A program made the translations under genes and the position numbers. Below, piece after piece: positions 1 to 10,190 of a stretch of 64,000 nt of DNA. The DNA is taken from assembly GCA_036971615.1 (NCBI GenBank), contig JAYKKR010000022.1, forward strand, positions 124,001-188,000, read 5' to 3'. Positions within the stretch are counted from its first letter, which is position 1, and each line of letters opens with the position of its first letter. A model generated the notes under the pieces. It saw nothing but the letters and a program-made list of their open reading frames with translations, did not search any database and was not told where the DNA came from. Source of the DNA: Amyloporia xantha (Eukaryota; Basidiomycota; Agaricomycetes; Polyporales; Adustoporiaceae).

Positions 1-134
1 AGAATACAGCTCATGTCAAAGATCATATGCCGACTGACATGGCCCTTTGAGGCTCAAATGATGGTATCAATGACGTTTAACAACAAGTCAATAGCCCCCC
101 AATCAATGACCGAACACTGCCAGAACGTACTGAA

Positions 135-521
135 TTATACGTACGATGTGGACGATGGCGTGGAAGACGGTGTACTAGAAGAGACACTCGTCGAAACCGA
201 TGGGGAGCTCGACGTTTCTGTCGACGGGGGATCCGAAGACGAGCTTGAAGCGTCACTCTGGGAGCCGCCGGTATCAGACGGAAGAGGAGGAACCTCAGAG
301 TGAGACTGAGATATTCCAGGTGTATTTGTGCCGCTAGGGACTCCACTCGAGCTACCACCGCCTGCCGACTGAGATGCTTGCCTTTCCAGAAGGCGACGCT
401 GCCGACGCGTACCAGAGTATGTTGAGCTACTGTAGGGTGAAAGAACGTGGACAGTACTACGCACCTGTCCTACATCGGTTGCAGCGCTAGAAGGCACGAC
501 CGCGAGCATTCGTAGGGACAT
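135..521 (-). CDS. Serine-rich hypothetical protein or terminal exon
   Basis: An ATG-initiated frame of 128 codons reads leftwards. The first 45 residues have mixed composition. They are followed by a basic patch (RRQRRLLER), and the rest is Ser/Pro/Thr-rich low complexity with acidic spots, ending in SSTPSSTPSSTSYV. There is no recognisable domain, signal peptide or membrane segment. It could be a free-standing short gene or the last exon of a longer gene starting to the right; I see no convincing partner exon. Low-complexity serine tails of this kind are common in fungal membrane and regulatory proteins, but no function can be assigned. The strong third-position bias towards C and G supports coding weakly. 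Confidence 0.3.
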   Translation of the reverse strand: MSLRMLAVVPSSAATDVGQVRSTVHVLSPYSSSTYSGTRRQRRLLERQASQSAGGGSSSGVPSGTNTPGISQSHSEVPPLPSDTGGSQSDASSSSSDPPSTETSSSPSVSTSVSSSTPSSTPSSTSYV

Positions 522-766
522 TGCGACCTTTATTACAGGCTTGAATCCGGTGAGTCCAGCAATTAGAACTATGGGTATTGCACTATGCAGGATATCAATG
601 CATCAGGAGAAGAGATAAAGTATGCAGCGGGTGCACCGCCGCCGGTCGCCATTGGCCGGGTGTACGCTGAAACGACGTACATTGACATCACGTGCGGCGT
701 CGCGTCGACTTGCAATAAATCATGCATAACTTCACTCGACTGCAGCAGACTTGTCAGGCGTTGCTT

Positions 767-1684
767 ATGTCGAGACGACACAATCCGTGGTCTACAGAAG
801 ATGAGGCGGCACTCATTGCCTTTTTGTCTGAACACAAGGCCGAGCCAGGGGCCAAGCTCGCTTTCAATCGCCAGGTCTGGCGAGACGCCAGCGCGATGAT
901 GGCCAAACGCGCGAGTGCGAAAACGGAGAAGGCACTGAGGTCTAAATGGCAACGCGTAGGTCATCCTGTCTTCACTCGCGTCTCTCAAGCTAAGGATCTC
1001 ACAAACAGCTCATAAAAGTGTACAACATCGTTAACGCACTCTCTGAGCAAACAAGTTTTACTTGGGACTCTCAGCAAGGTCTCATCATGGACGAGAGCTC
1101 TCGGAGCTCGTGGAAGAATTATGTGAAGGTTAGGGGTCAGCGCTTCAGCCACTAAAATTATACCTCAGTGACCAAGTCCTGTTACGACATATTAGGCGCA
1201 CCCCGAAGCAGCTCCATTTTGTCACGAGGGGTGGGAGCACTACGATACCATGAAGCTGCTTATACCTCCCACGACGAGGACTGCCCATGAATTAAGGCTA
1301 AGGGAGCATACCGCGGAAAGCGCCACCCCGCAGTCAGACTTATCGTTCTCAGATGAATTCGACTCGGACATCGACTCGGAGGAACTGGCCTTCACAGTAG
1401 CAGCAGCTGCGGCAGCCGTTGTACTCGTGGCGGTCAAGAAACTCGTTCCACCTGAACGATTCCGACGAGGTGTACCTCATTCCGTGGCAGAAGACACGAT
1501 CCAAAAGGCTATTGCTCGCGCTACAAAGGAGGAGAACTTAGACCCCGATCGTCTCACCGCCCTTAGCGACCTATTCAGGATGGACTACAACGCTGCGCAT
1601 GTCTATATGTGCCTCAATCGCAAAGGCACCCGCAAGGCATGGATTCAGCGTAAACTGCCGCACTTCCCGTGGGACAATGATTAA
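767..1684 (+). CDS. Myb/SANT-like DNA-binding domain protein
   Basis: Three exons (767-955, 1009-1128, 1196-1684) give about 265 residues; the introns are 53 and 67 nt and keep phase 0. The N-terminal ~90 residues match the Myb/SANT-like (Myb_DNA-bind_3) pattern of basidiomycetes: WSTEDEAALIAFL, then a W-R-D-A helix, SKWQR, VYNIVNAL, FTWD and GWEHYDTM after the second junction. The rest is a linker with an acidic serine patch and a short alanine/valine run, then a C-terminal charged helix (RKAWIQRKL) seen in this family. An in-frame ATG lies 45 nt further upstream, but 767 puts the domain at the very N-terminus as is usual. These proteins are expanded in polypores and resemble the DNA-binding partner of Harbinger-type transposons. 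Whether this one is a domesticated regulator or a transposon remnant is not visible; no transposase lies nearby. Confidence 0.75.
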
Positions 1685-2485
1685 CTGGTCTTCGGTCTCG
1701 ACGTTCCAGCCGAAAAGAATGTGACTATTCGATGGCCCGCCTATCTATATTCACTCATGTCCGTCTTCACATCAGGTATCGTATTTCTCTAGCTTTATAT
1801 TGGTGCCGATCGAAGATATCGGGCGGATCCGTCAAGCGTCACTTCTGCTGGCCTCAAATGAACGATATGTACTGCTTGGATAATTGGCGCTATTTGCTAT
1901 TTGACTTCAATCTGACTGGTGGGCGTTCGTTGGAGATGGTCCATTATATATTCCCCTTTCGCGAAGGCCACCTACCGCAGAACGAGGAATGTTTGTCTGG
2001 TGCCTCGACGATCAATATCACTCCCTCATTATCCAGGATCAGACGTTACCATTGTCATCCTTGACGCTATATTGTGTCATATGAGACAAGTGGAAGAGAC
2101 TTCGTATTCCACTGGCAGGTAATTTGGCCAGTAGCATGGTAATCTGACGGTTTTATTACTCGCTGAAGAGGCAATTCTTGTGCTGGAAAGACCATTCTGC
2201 CACAAAATCCTCGCAAAATCAAGAGTTTCTCCAAGACTTGATATAATTTGCCGCAGGTCGCTTACCTGAATGATGTTTAGGTATCCCCTCAACAAAATGC
2301 ACGATCGAAAGTGCGCGATCGGCATATATGTCCCGTTCTCGGAGATTCGTGCTAACAGGCTCGCTGTGGATATCATCTCTGTCATATCCCGATATCGGGT
2401 TATTACAAAGCAGTGCTTCTTTGGTTGGGCTATATATGATAAAATAAGATGCTGAGTGCTCACGTCGTCCCCATTCTCACTGCTA
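1685..2485. other. Intergenic stretch
   Basis: No gene, repeat or RNA is recognised. A 171-codon frame on the minus strand overlaps the first exons of the next gene and has no family resemblance, so it is not annotated. Confidence 0.5.
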
Positions 2486-3919
2486 ATGGCTCTTCCAATC
2501 ACTGGTCGCGAATACCGTCTTCTAAAGGTAAACATGCAACCGTCGATGCCCGAATTGAGTTTCTGGAACCATGATAGACCGATGGGACACACAATCTCAC
2601 CCTCACAGAGGGGACTGTCTCTCCTCCGAAAACGTTAGAGGTCCTCGTCAAGGTTCACGCGGTCTCTCTCAATGTGAGTGCCAGCAGTCGATCATCGTAC
2701 CGTAGTTCATACCTCTTACATGTTTGGTGCAGTATCGAGACGCGGTCATGATCACTGGTCAGTATCCGCTCGATACAAAACCAAACGTCATTCCGTGCTG
2801 TGACATGGCAGGAGAGATCATCGCCGTAGGCAATGAGGTGACAGGATGGAATCTGGGTGATCGCGTCTGCTCTCATGTCGCATTTGATTACTTGTTCGGT
2901 GACATGTCTGAGAAAGACCTGGATTTCGTGCTTGGAAGCACTGTTGACGGCACCCTAGCTGAGTACAAGATCTTTCCCGCAAAGGTAGGTTCCGCTTGTT
3001 TACTCGTTCTCTTGCATGCGGGATCTTATATGTCGATCTTTCGTACAATTTTTCGTAGTGCTTGGTGCGTATCCCGGAGAGCCTCTCTTATGAAGAAGCT
3101 TCAACCCTGCCGTGCGTAATGTGTGAACTACGAACGCATACTCAGCTGATAGCTCTCCCAGATGTGCAGGTGTAACAGCCTTTAGCTCATTCATGGGACC
3201 AGTTCCTCTGAAGGGCGGTGATATCGTGCTCGTCCAAGGCACAGGAGGCGTGTCTATCTTTGCGCTGCAGTTCGCTGTTGCATCCGGCGCTACTGTGATC
3301 GTGACCTCGTCGTCAGACAGAAAACTTGAGATTGCAGCGAAGCTTGGCGCTAAGCACCTGATCAACTATAAGACCACACCGGACTGGGAAGAAGAAGTCC
3401 TGAAGATTGTGAGTACTTACCGCCGCACGGAGTCACGAAATATGATCTGCATCTCCGCGATCTAGACGGCTGGTAGGGGCGTGGACCACATCATCGAAGT
3501 CGGTGGCCCTGGTACGCTCGTGAAGTCAATCAAATGTGTGCGCTTCTGCGGCTGGATCCATGTCATAGGTTTCGTTTCCGCGGTACGCTACATGCTCTTT
3601 GCACAATATCGATTTAGCTGACCGCTCCTTCGTTCAGATTGGCGACGTGAGCAGTGTGCCGGTCAGTCTCCTCACCAAGGGTGTCATATTGCGAGGCATC
3701 CTCGCCGGGCCACGGACGCAGTGAGTCTCATCGGTCTATGAATATAGCATTTTGTAACATTTTTGCAGATTTGAGGCTATGAATCGTCTCATCGAGGCGA
3801 ACAATATAAAGCCCGTTGTCGACAAGGTCTTTGCTTTTGAAGAAGCTCAAGCGGCGTACAAGTATCTGGCGAGTCAGCAGCACTTTGGCAAGATTGTCAT
3901 CAAAGTTTCGAAGGATTGA
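2486..3919 (+). CDS. MDR-family zinc-type alcohol dehydrogenase-like oxidoreductase
   Basis: Eight exons (2486-2527, 2578-2673, 2733-2984, 3059-3111, 3162-3408, 3466-3582, 3638-3720, 3769-3919) give 346 residues, the normal length for this family. All introns are 50-74 nt and all phases join. The GroES-like half carries VLVKVHAVSLNYRD and the CCDMAGEI block that replaces the GHE zinc-binding motif of true alcohol dehydrogenases. The Rossmann half carries LVQGTGGVSIFALQFA with the cofactor glycines, then LGAKHLINY. The C-terminus GKIVIKVSKD is typical. The protein should be a cytosolic NAD(P)H-dependent oxidoreductase of the quinone-reductase side of the MDR superfamily; the substrate is unknown. 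A degenerate copy lies downstream, so the family duplicated here. Confidence 0.93.
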
Positions 3920-4460
3920 GTGTCGAGGATGTTTGTAGACGACCTGGCTTCTTGTTTATGACAGACTACTGCCAGTACTGTTGTTCTGTGGTAATCGCTT
4001 TGGTGTGTCTCGAGTAAACATCACTCACTAGACGAGCTGCATAACGATCTATAATGTCACAACCCTACAACTTGATCATGTACAGAACAAACTTAGTGCT
4101 GTGACTGCTGCCCAGAATTAGGCACCTGAGACGAGGCGAACTTAAAAGCAACGACATGCAATTTCAAATGCACCTCGCTGAGGCTCGCTCTCGTGACGAA
4201 TTTTGGAGCACGCATGCAGTCGATCCTACTGCGACGGTAGCATGTTTAGACGCAATAGAAGGTCTTGCCCGTATGTGAGTCGGCTTCCATCTGTATGTGA
4301 ATATTTTTAATAATCATCGCTCATTCCCCGTATTATTTCGGTGGTAGTAGTCCAACTGCTGGTGCAAGTTCCTCGTCATTTCTCGTACGAGCAGACTTCG
4401 ACTTCGCCGTGAGTTGGAGGTTACTGTCGACCTACTTCACAGCATAGAATGTCTGCAGAC

Positions 4461-4620
4461 GTGCAGCTGTCGGAGGTTGAATGGGCCTGTACCGCTCCGA
4501 GTCAAGGTGGCCAATACCGTTCTCGTGCAAGGTACGGTCGAAGTTGGCTCAATTTTTGATGGCGGTTGCTACTCGTGGTGCAACCGTTGTTGAGCCTGTC
4601 ATCAACTAGAGACAGACCTT
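4461..4620 (+). pseudogene. Relic of a second MDR oxidoreductase
   Basis: The stretch reads in broken frames as NGPVPLR, NTVLVQGT, then after a frame change MAVATRGATVV, and finally a block resembling VINY. These line up in order with MGPVPLKGGD, IVLVQGTGG, FAVASGATVIV and LINYKT of exon 5 of the intact gene about 1.2 kb upstream. Stops, indels and a gap of about 20 codons before the last block show that it is dead. No recognisable 5' or 3' parts remain. It is best read as the last trace of a tandem paralogue. Confidence 0.6.
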
Positions 4621-7110
4621 GGGTATCAGGAATGTTGTAAGCAATGATACTGCCTTGTGCAAGGCTGGGAAGCCATGGCTTTGCCGACCGGTTTAGGCGG
4701 ATCACAGAGGGTCTTGCAGTGAAACAGGAGTACGGATTCTTTTCCCCTGTAGGTCCTAGAGAACGTTGCTACGCTCCAAGGCTTTCAATTGAATTGCATG
4801 CCCAGAAGGCATTGGGTTTCATGCTCATGATTTCTGATAGTATTATCTGTCTGCTTCGAACATATGAACGTTTTTTGTCACTGTAATTAATGTAAGACAC
4901 ATCATCAACGGAATGTTCGAATTTGAAAGACCCACGCGGCTTAAGAATACTTGAAAAGCCAGCAGCATACATTGGTAGTACGGTTCATGCCATTCAAATA
5001 CTTGCATTGTATATATAACAATGATTAAAAAGTAAATGCGGAAGAGGAGCGAAACGACACGGAAGGTTGACCCACCTGGAGCGAGCAAACGATGCAGACT
5101 ACACGATTACATGTTTTTGAATTTGTACAGGGATTTGCGATGCGGAACGCTGAAATCACGCCTTTGGCGACGGACGGTTGGTGGGAAAAGCTAGCGATGC
5201 GAAATCCATTCATGCGCACAGCGCAAGAACGCCAGGCTTTGGCACACTGGGAGTTGACATGTGTTCCCTAACCCTCAGTACTCGAGCAGTTGTCAAGCAA
5301 GCAATGTTTAGTTTCTACATATGGAGTATATCACCGGGTACATACAGTGATTTGCCCGCTCTCGTACTTCTGGAAATGATCTTCTTTGCACGCCTTTTCG
5401 AACTTCTAGTACCTCGATCAGGAATCACCAATCTCGTCGACAGGCCGTTTGCAGGCACTCCCCATTGGCAGGACGCGTATAAATGGCTGCATACCCAAGG
5501 CTAGCATTCAAGACCCCATCGATGACTCTGTACTTGTCCCACTCAGAGACCCTTCTCGTACCTCTATTTGCTAGCCTTTACGCACAGGGCAGCGGCATGC
5601 ACTCAGCTCAGCTTTCACTGCCGCCTTTCCGTGAAGAATGTCTCGATCTGGAAGTAGCCCTTGACTTGTGAAAAGCTCCACCCTGAACCACGGCCCAACC
5701 AAGTCTACAGCCTAGCTGGTTCGAAATAAGGGAGTGTTGCGCTCTTTTATCCAAACGTGAGTACATTCACCTTAACTTTGACCCAATGTCCAAGTTCAGC
5801 TTAATAGCCATAGCGGCGACCAGACGACCGTAACATTTCCTGCATATACCAACTGAGCATTTTAGGAAGTGCAGTTCCTTAGGTTTAGAAAGTATTTCAT
5901 ATGCACAGCTAGCAGTGAAGACCTTGAAGCGACACAATCCTTCGAAGACACAATGATGTCCTCCGGGGTGTCACCTACCGCAACCTATATTGAAAGAGCG
6001 ATACCCTTCTCAGCTCGTAGCAAGATGTCTTCTCCGGAAAGATCGACTGCGAGGATCTGGCCTTGGACCAGATTCGCTGATCGTGTCAGAGTAGGAGGAT
6101 ATCAGGCCGCTCTGACACGCTCAGAACGTTCGGTCTAGTCATGGTGGGGCATTTTCGCGAGTCCGTGTAACCATGAAACGAGATCAAGAGTCATGCGTAC
6201 CAATGCCGTATTCAGATGAATTGCCTCGACTTTCCGTGGCGGAAAAATCCTGCGTCCTCGAGGATTAAATATGCCAAAATGCACAGGCCTTACTGTGTGC
6301 GCGAAGGTGGAGAAGGAAAGCAGGCTCGAGTCAGGGTGTCCAATTACTTTTTGAATAGATCCCGGCCATTTCCGATAGGCGCCTACCTCTGTCCGCTCCG
6401 CCAGGCAACGCATGTTATCCTAAGACACAGTGAACATCAACCGCAAGTTCGGTCCACTGGCACTCTGAGTCGTCCTTGCATGTGCTGCTCACTGCTTGTT
6501 TGTGTCATCTCCGGTTAACAGGTTTCATCTACGTCGCCTCCTTGGGGACCCTTACATGGGACTCCGGGAGAGGTCTCCGCCCAGTCCTGGACCACTATTA
6601 GGACTGCGACGTAACTGAAGCATCGGGTTATTGGCTGAGTACGTACATATCGTCGATCTAGGGGTTATGTTTCCATCGCCTGGCCCGCACGGTCTCACAG
6701 CGGCGGGAGACTGAGTACAGTAACCTCCGGCCTCGGCGACGCACGTTGCATCCTAGACTCGGTGGTGTGTGATCTAATCTACCGAGATTGTCACCGTTTC
6801 CGTAGGATAGCGGGTGGCGATAATGAAGGTGTCCTCCAAGCTAGTCCTTGGCCTTCTTAGCATCCGACAATGGCATCAGTTTGCGCTGCAGTCTTATGTT
6901 TACGTCAGAGAACACTGAATTTCTGCCACGCTCGATGTTTCAGATGCTTTGCCCAAGGATTGCCCCCGTGATCTAACACATCGTCCACAGTGATTTCTCC
7001 GCTCAGTTGGATATGGCCTCCGTTGTTCGCCACGCAAGCGGTGCCATCCTTCCCGACATACCGGCGACTTTGGGCCACACTCGTTCCATAGTGCTCCAGC
7101 AGAACAACGA
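4621..7110. other. Gene-poor intergenic region
   Basis: About 2.5 kb with only short frames (around 100 codons or fewer) on both strands, none showing a domain, a signal peptide or a consistent exon series. I see no terminal repeats or transposase motifs. Confidence 0.4.
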
Positions 7111-7118
7111 TATAAAAG
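7111..7118 (+). promoter_or_regulatory. TATA box of the small secreted protein gene
   Basis: TATAAAAG lies 103 bp before the start codon at 7214, at a normal distance for a fungal core promoter with a short leader. Confidence 0.55.
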
Positions 7119-7213
7119 CCGAGCTTCGAAGACCACCACTGTATCTTACCACTGACAGCGCACTCATACTACTGTTGATCATATCAAGTCCCGTTGACTT
7201 CCTATAATTCACT

Positions 7214-7770
7214 ATGAAATATCTTGCTGTCCTTGCCTCCCTCGTCACGACATGCTTTGCACAGGGCTTAACTATTCAAACCTCCCTACTGAACAATACT
7301 GTAACGCCTGGCCAGAACTTCACCGTCGAAGTGACCAAGATTGTAAGCTTCCGTATGTTACTCGAAACGCGTATCTTACCATCGCTATGTTCTCCAGGTC
7401 CCGCCCACTCCTTCGATTGAGGTAGCGATTGTCATCGGCATGGTCACATGTCCCGATAATAATTGCTCTTCCGGAAGCCTCAATATCTCGCAGGACATCG
7501 GAGCCGCCCTCTACTACGGGCTATACAACCCTCAATACGACCATATTGTCCCGCCGGATCACAAGCCGCCTTATCAGAACTTTACGGTTCAAGCTCCTTC
7601 AAACATCGCGTCCGGCGACGCTGTCGCGCTCAGTGTAACGCGTCTGGCCCTAGCGGAGGTAGGCCTATCCTCCGATGACTAAAAGGCGGTGTTAATGTGA
7701 ATTTACGCAGATGGCGGATGGCGATTCGGTTATATTGGAGATACCGTGGATTCCCCTCCAGGTGGAGTGA
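7214..7770 (+). CDS. Small secreted protein, function unknown
   Basis: Three exons (7214-7342, 7398-7658, 7711-7770) give 149 residues. The first 17 or so residues (MKYLAVLASLVTTCFAQ) are a clear signal peptide ending at AQ. The mature part has several N-glycosylation sequons (NNT, NFT twice, NIS) and a single Cys pair (CPDNNC). The middle, GLYNPQYDHIVPP and PPYQNFTVQAP, followed by a predicted beta-strand LSVTRLAL, looks like the small beta-rich secreted proteins common in wood-decay basidiomycetes. Introns of 55 and 52 nt keep phase 0. It is not assigned to an enzyme family; a role outside the cell or in the wall is inferred only from the signal peptide. Confidence 0.75.
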
Positions 7771-9699
7771 TGTGCCTCCTCTGATTTGTGTACCCGCGCG
7801 TTTGTTCGATGACAGGTTTATGGAGTCTCGTCTTAACATATTACTGCATTGAGTCACTCTTGTGCGCTGTGCACGTTAACTCTAGAATGAATAATGATTT
7901 GTTTTCGGCACCCTTGAATAAGTTTGTCGTCACGTCCCAGGGAAGACACTGCTCATTGGAAGGGTCTGGCCGCTCAAGGTGATGCATACGTCTTTAATTG
8001 CAGTCTGGATGGTGACGAGATTCATAGATTCTCCGTTTTTTCTAGAAGTTGCAGGCGTGATGTTTTCTTCGCATGTGTACACGCAGCATGACGTTGAATC
8101 TGACAAGAGCACAGCCATCAAGCACGCTTAGGCCGAGAGGTCTCGTCCAATGTGGTGTAATTGTAATGAGGTATGGTATAGGTATCGCGACCACATCATT
8201 TCATCTCCGAGAGGGCTATACTCTAGAGAGGTCGTTTGATAGCCATAATTGCATCTCCTCATCCAAATGCACGATGGTCTAGAAGAAAACCTGTAACCAC
8301 CACGCGTAGAGGTCTTATTTGTGGTCTTGAGAATCACTGCCATTGCAAGAGCAGCACAAATGCGGTATGACCGGCCATCCATTTGATGCATGCACGAGGT
8401 TTCCGCGCGTTGGAGTGGCCGGCGTTGTACCGCATGCACAACGGTCAACCACTTTGCCATGTGCTAACGGGCGTGCAGCCCAAAAAGTCGTATCATCGGC
8501 AAAGTATAGTCTCTTCGCTGTAGCAATATCCCCGGACCGCTCGGAACGGCAAGCACTGGCGTCAGCATTCAAATTAAGCGACATGTACTCGTAAGGCGTA
8601 AGGATTCCCAATTACGGGATGCTTGTCGTAAGTCTAGGGCCGAAGAAAGGCACCGTCACGTCGAAGTGCGTTGTTTTTTCCATTTCGATTCTGACACCCT
8701 ATCGCGAAAGTGCGACAGTGTAGCTCCACCAATCATTCATGAGTTACGAGGACAGTCAATAGAGACCGGAGAATCAATAAGTAATAATACCTTCAATCCT
8801 CCGGTGAACCTCCGTGGTTGTCAGGTTACATCCATTTTTTCCTGCAGGGGGTGGTAATGCTTCGATGAATGTCCGGAAAGATCGCATCGTCCTAAAGAAG
8901 AATTTGTAGTCGTCCACCTCCAGTTTCATTTTGCTCTGACGAGTGCAAAAGACCACGTTTACAAGAGAACATGGTGTCTTATTAGCAGCGCAGCGACACA
9001 TGCAGGTAAGTAGGGAGTTCTGAAGTAAAGTTCGTGTTTCATCCGAGTGGTGACTTTTGTCTATGACCCTCCGCATGAAATAGCTGACCATTTCGGAATG
9101 CTGGAGGAAACGAGTAATGATGTGGCAGTGTGGCAGTGTGGCAGCCGAAAGGCACGATGTAACATACTCACCATCGCCAGACAAGTCAGAAATGAGCCAA
9201 TCATGGTGCTGCTGAGAAATGCACCTACTTCAACGTGGGTGTAGGGCGTAGAACATTGGTCGGCGAACGATGCCTCGATTGACTCCGCGATATCATGTCG
9301 ATCATCATGATCGGCTGCATCGAGCGAATTTTGCTGCCTTCGGACCGCTCGTTCTTGTACCATTCTAAAGATCCACAGCGTCAGCATTCAGCGCTGGGAT
9401 CTCTGAGACGGTCAGAGAAAATAGCCAATCTCCACCACCCGGTCTAGTCTTTCTGTGAGCTTTCCCCGTTTCAATATTATGTCACTGATTATTATGAAGG
9501 TCACGCAGGCCGCAGTATGAGCATCGTCATTATATCGAAATTATCTGATTATTGGGGACTGCCCCACTGTGTGCCAGTGTCTAATACCATTCCCACCATC
9601 GTTTGTTTGGCGAGGGCAGTTAGGGAACGTTTCAGCCTCCTGCTTATCTGTTGCAGGACATAGGCACCGGAATGGCGTTACATCCTTGTGGATGTCCGG
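7771..9699. other. Intergenic region with a weak membrane-protein-like frame
   Basis: No secure gene. On the minus strand around 9040-9300 two frames can be joined by a canonical intron and include a hydrophobic stretch (VGAFLSSTMIGSFLTCLAM) that recalls the seven-span DUF6533/DUF6534 proteins of basidiomycetes. Neither an ATG nor the other membrane spans could be found, so at most this is a decayed fragment. A short tandem (TGTGGCAG repeated) lies near 9120-9145. Confidence 0.25.
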
Positions 9700-9707
9700 T
9701 ATATAAG
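9700..9707 (+). promoter_or_regulatory. TATA box of zinc-finger paralogue 1
   Basis: TATATAAG starts 137 bp before the ATG at 9837. The other two paralogues of this family have TATA elements at nearly the same distance. Confidence 0.6.
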
Positions 9708-9836
9708 GGCTCTGGTTTGTCCTGAACCGACCAACCCAAAACTCAAACGAACGCCCTCTATTCAACAGTGAGGCCTCCTGTCTTCCAGGAAATGCGCACA
9801 TAGTCATCTCATATCTAGCAGATACCCTTATTAGAC

Positions 9837-10190
9837 ATGGCGACAGCAGACAACCTTCAGCACGACTGCGCAGAATGCCTCTGGGCCACACGCCCCTGTG
9901 GTCTTGAACTAGACGATACCAGTGCTGCTAGCATTGTCGGGCATCTTAAAGCACACCATATCAATGGCTACCATGCTAGAGACCGTGGCATTTGCGAATG
10001 GCAGAAGGACGACGGAGGTATCTGTGGAACGGAGTTGTACAACGGCAATCTCGGCAAACACATTGCATCCGTCCATCTGCGATTGATGGAGTGTTCGTGC
10101 CCCACATGTGGCGACAAGTTCTCAAGGGCCGATGCCCTGGCCCGCCATAGAAACGCCTATTGCAGAGGCCAACCGGATGGAGGCAACTGA
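9837..10190 (+). CDS. Small three-finger zinc protein, paralogue 1
   Basis: An intronless 117-residue frame. Three zinc-binding modules can be read. The first is Cys-rich with a HLKAHH histidine pair. The second runs from CEW to GKHIASVH. The third is C-x2-C-x12-H-x4-C (CPTCGDKFSRADALARH, ending in YC). It is about 50% identical to the genes at 13464 and 15289 and shares the LDDTS, DRG-x-C-x-W and F/L-GKH landmarks. The third finger follows the TFIIIA-like F-S-R-x-D-A-L-x-RH helix, so sequence-specific DNA binding is plausible. No activation or dimerisation region is present. These short zinc-finger proteins are a basidiomycete family of unknown function. Confidence 0.8.
   Translation: MATADNLQHDCAECLWATRPCGLELDDTSAASIVGHLKAHHINGYHARDRGICEWQKDDGGICGTELYNGNLGKHIASVHLRLMECSCPTCGDKFSRADALARHRNAYCRGQPDGGN

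Noticed and set aside
2077..2592. A 171-codon frame on the minus strand
   Set aside because: It overlaps the first two exons of the MDR gene and has no recognisable features.
8774..9387. Two joinable minus-strand frames with one hydrophobic segment, resembling a DUF6533/DUF6534 membrane protein
   Set aside because: No ATG, no other membrane spans and no stable family motif; reported only as a weak possibility in the intergenic entry.
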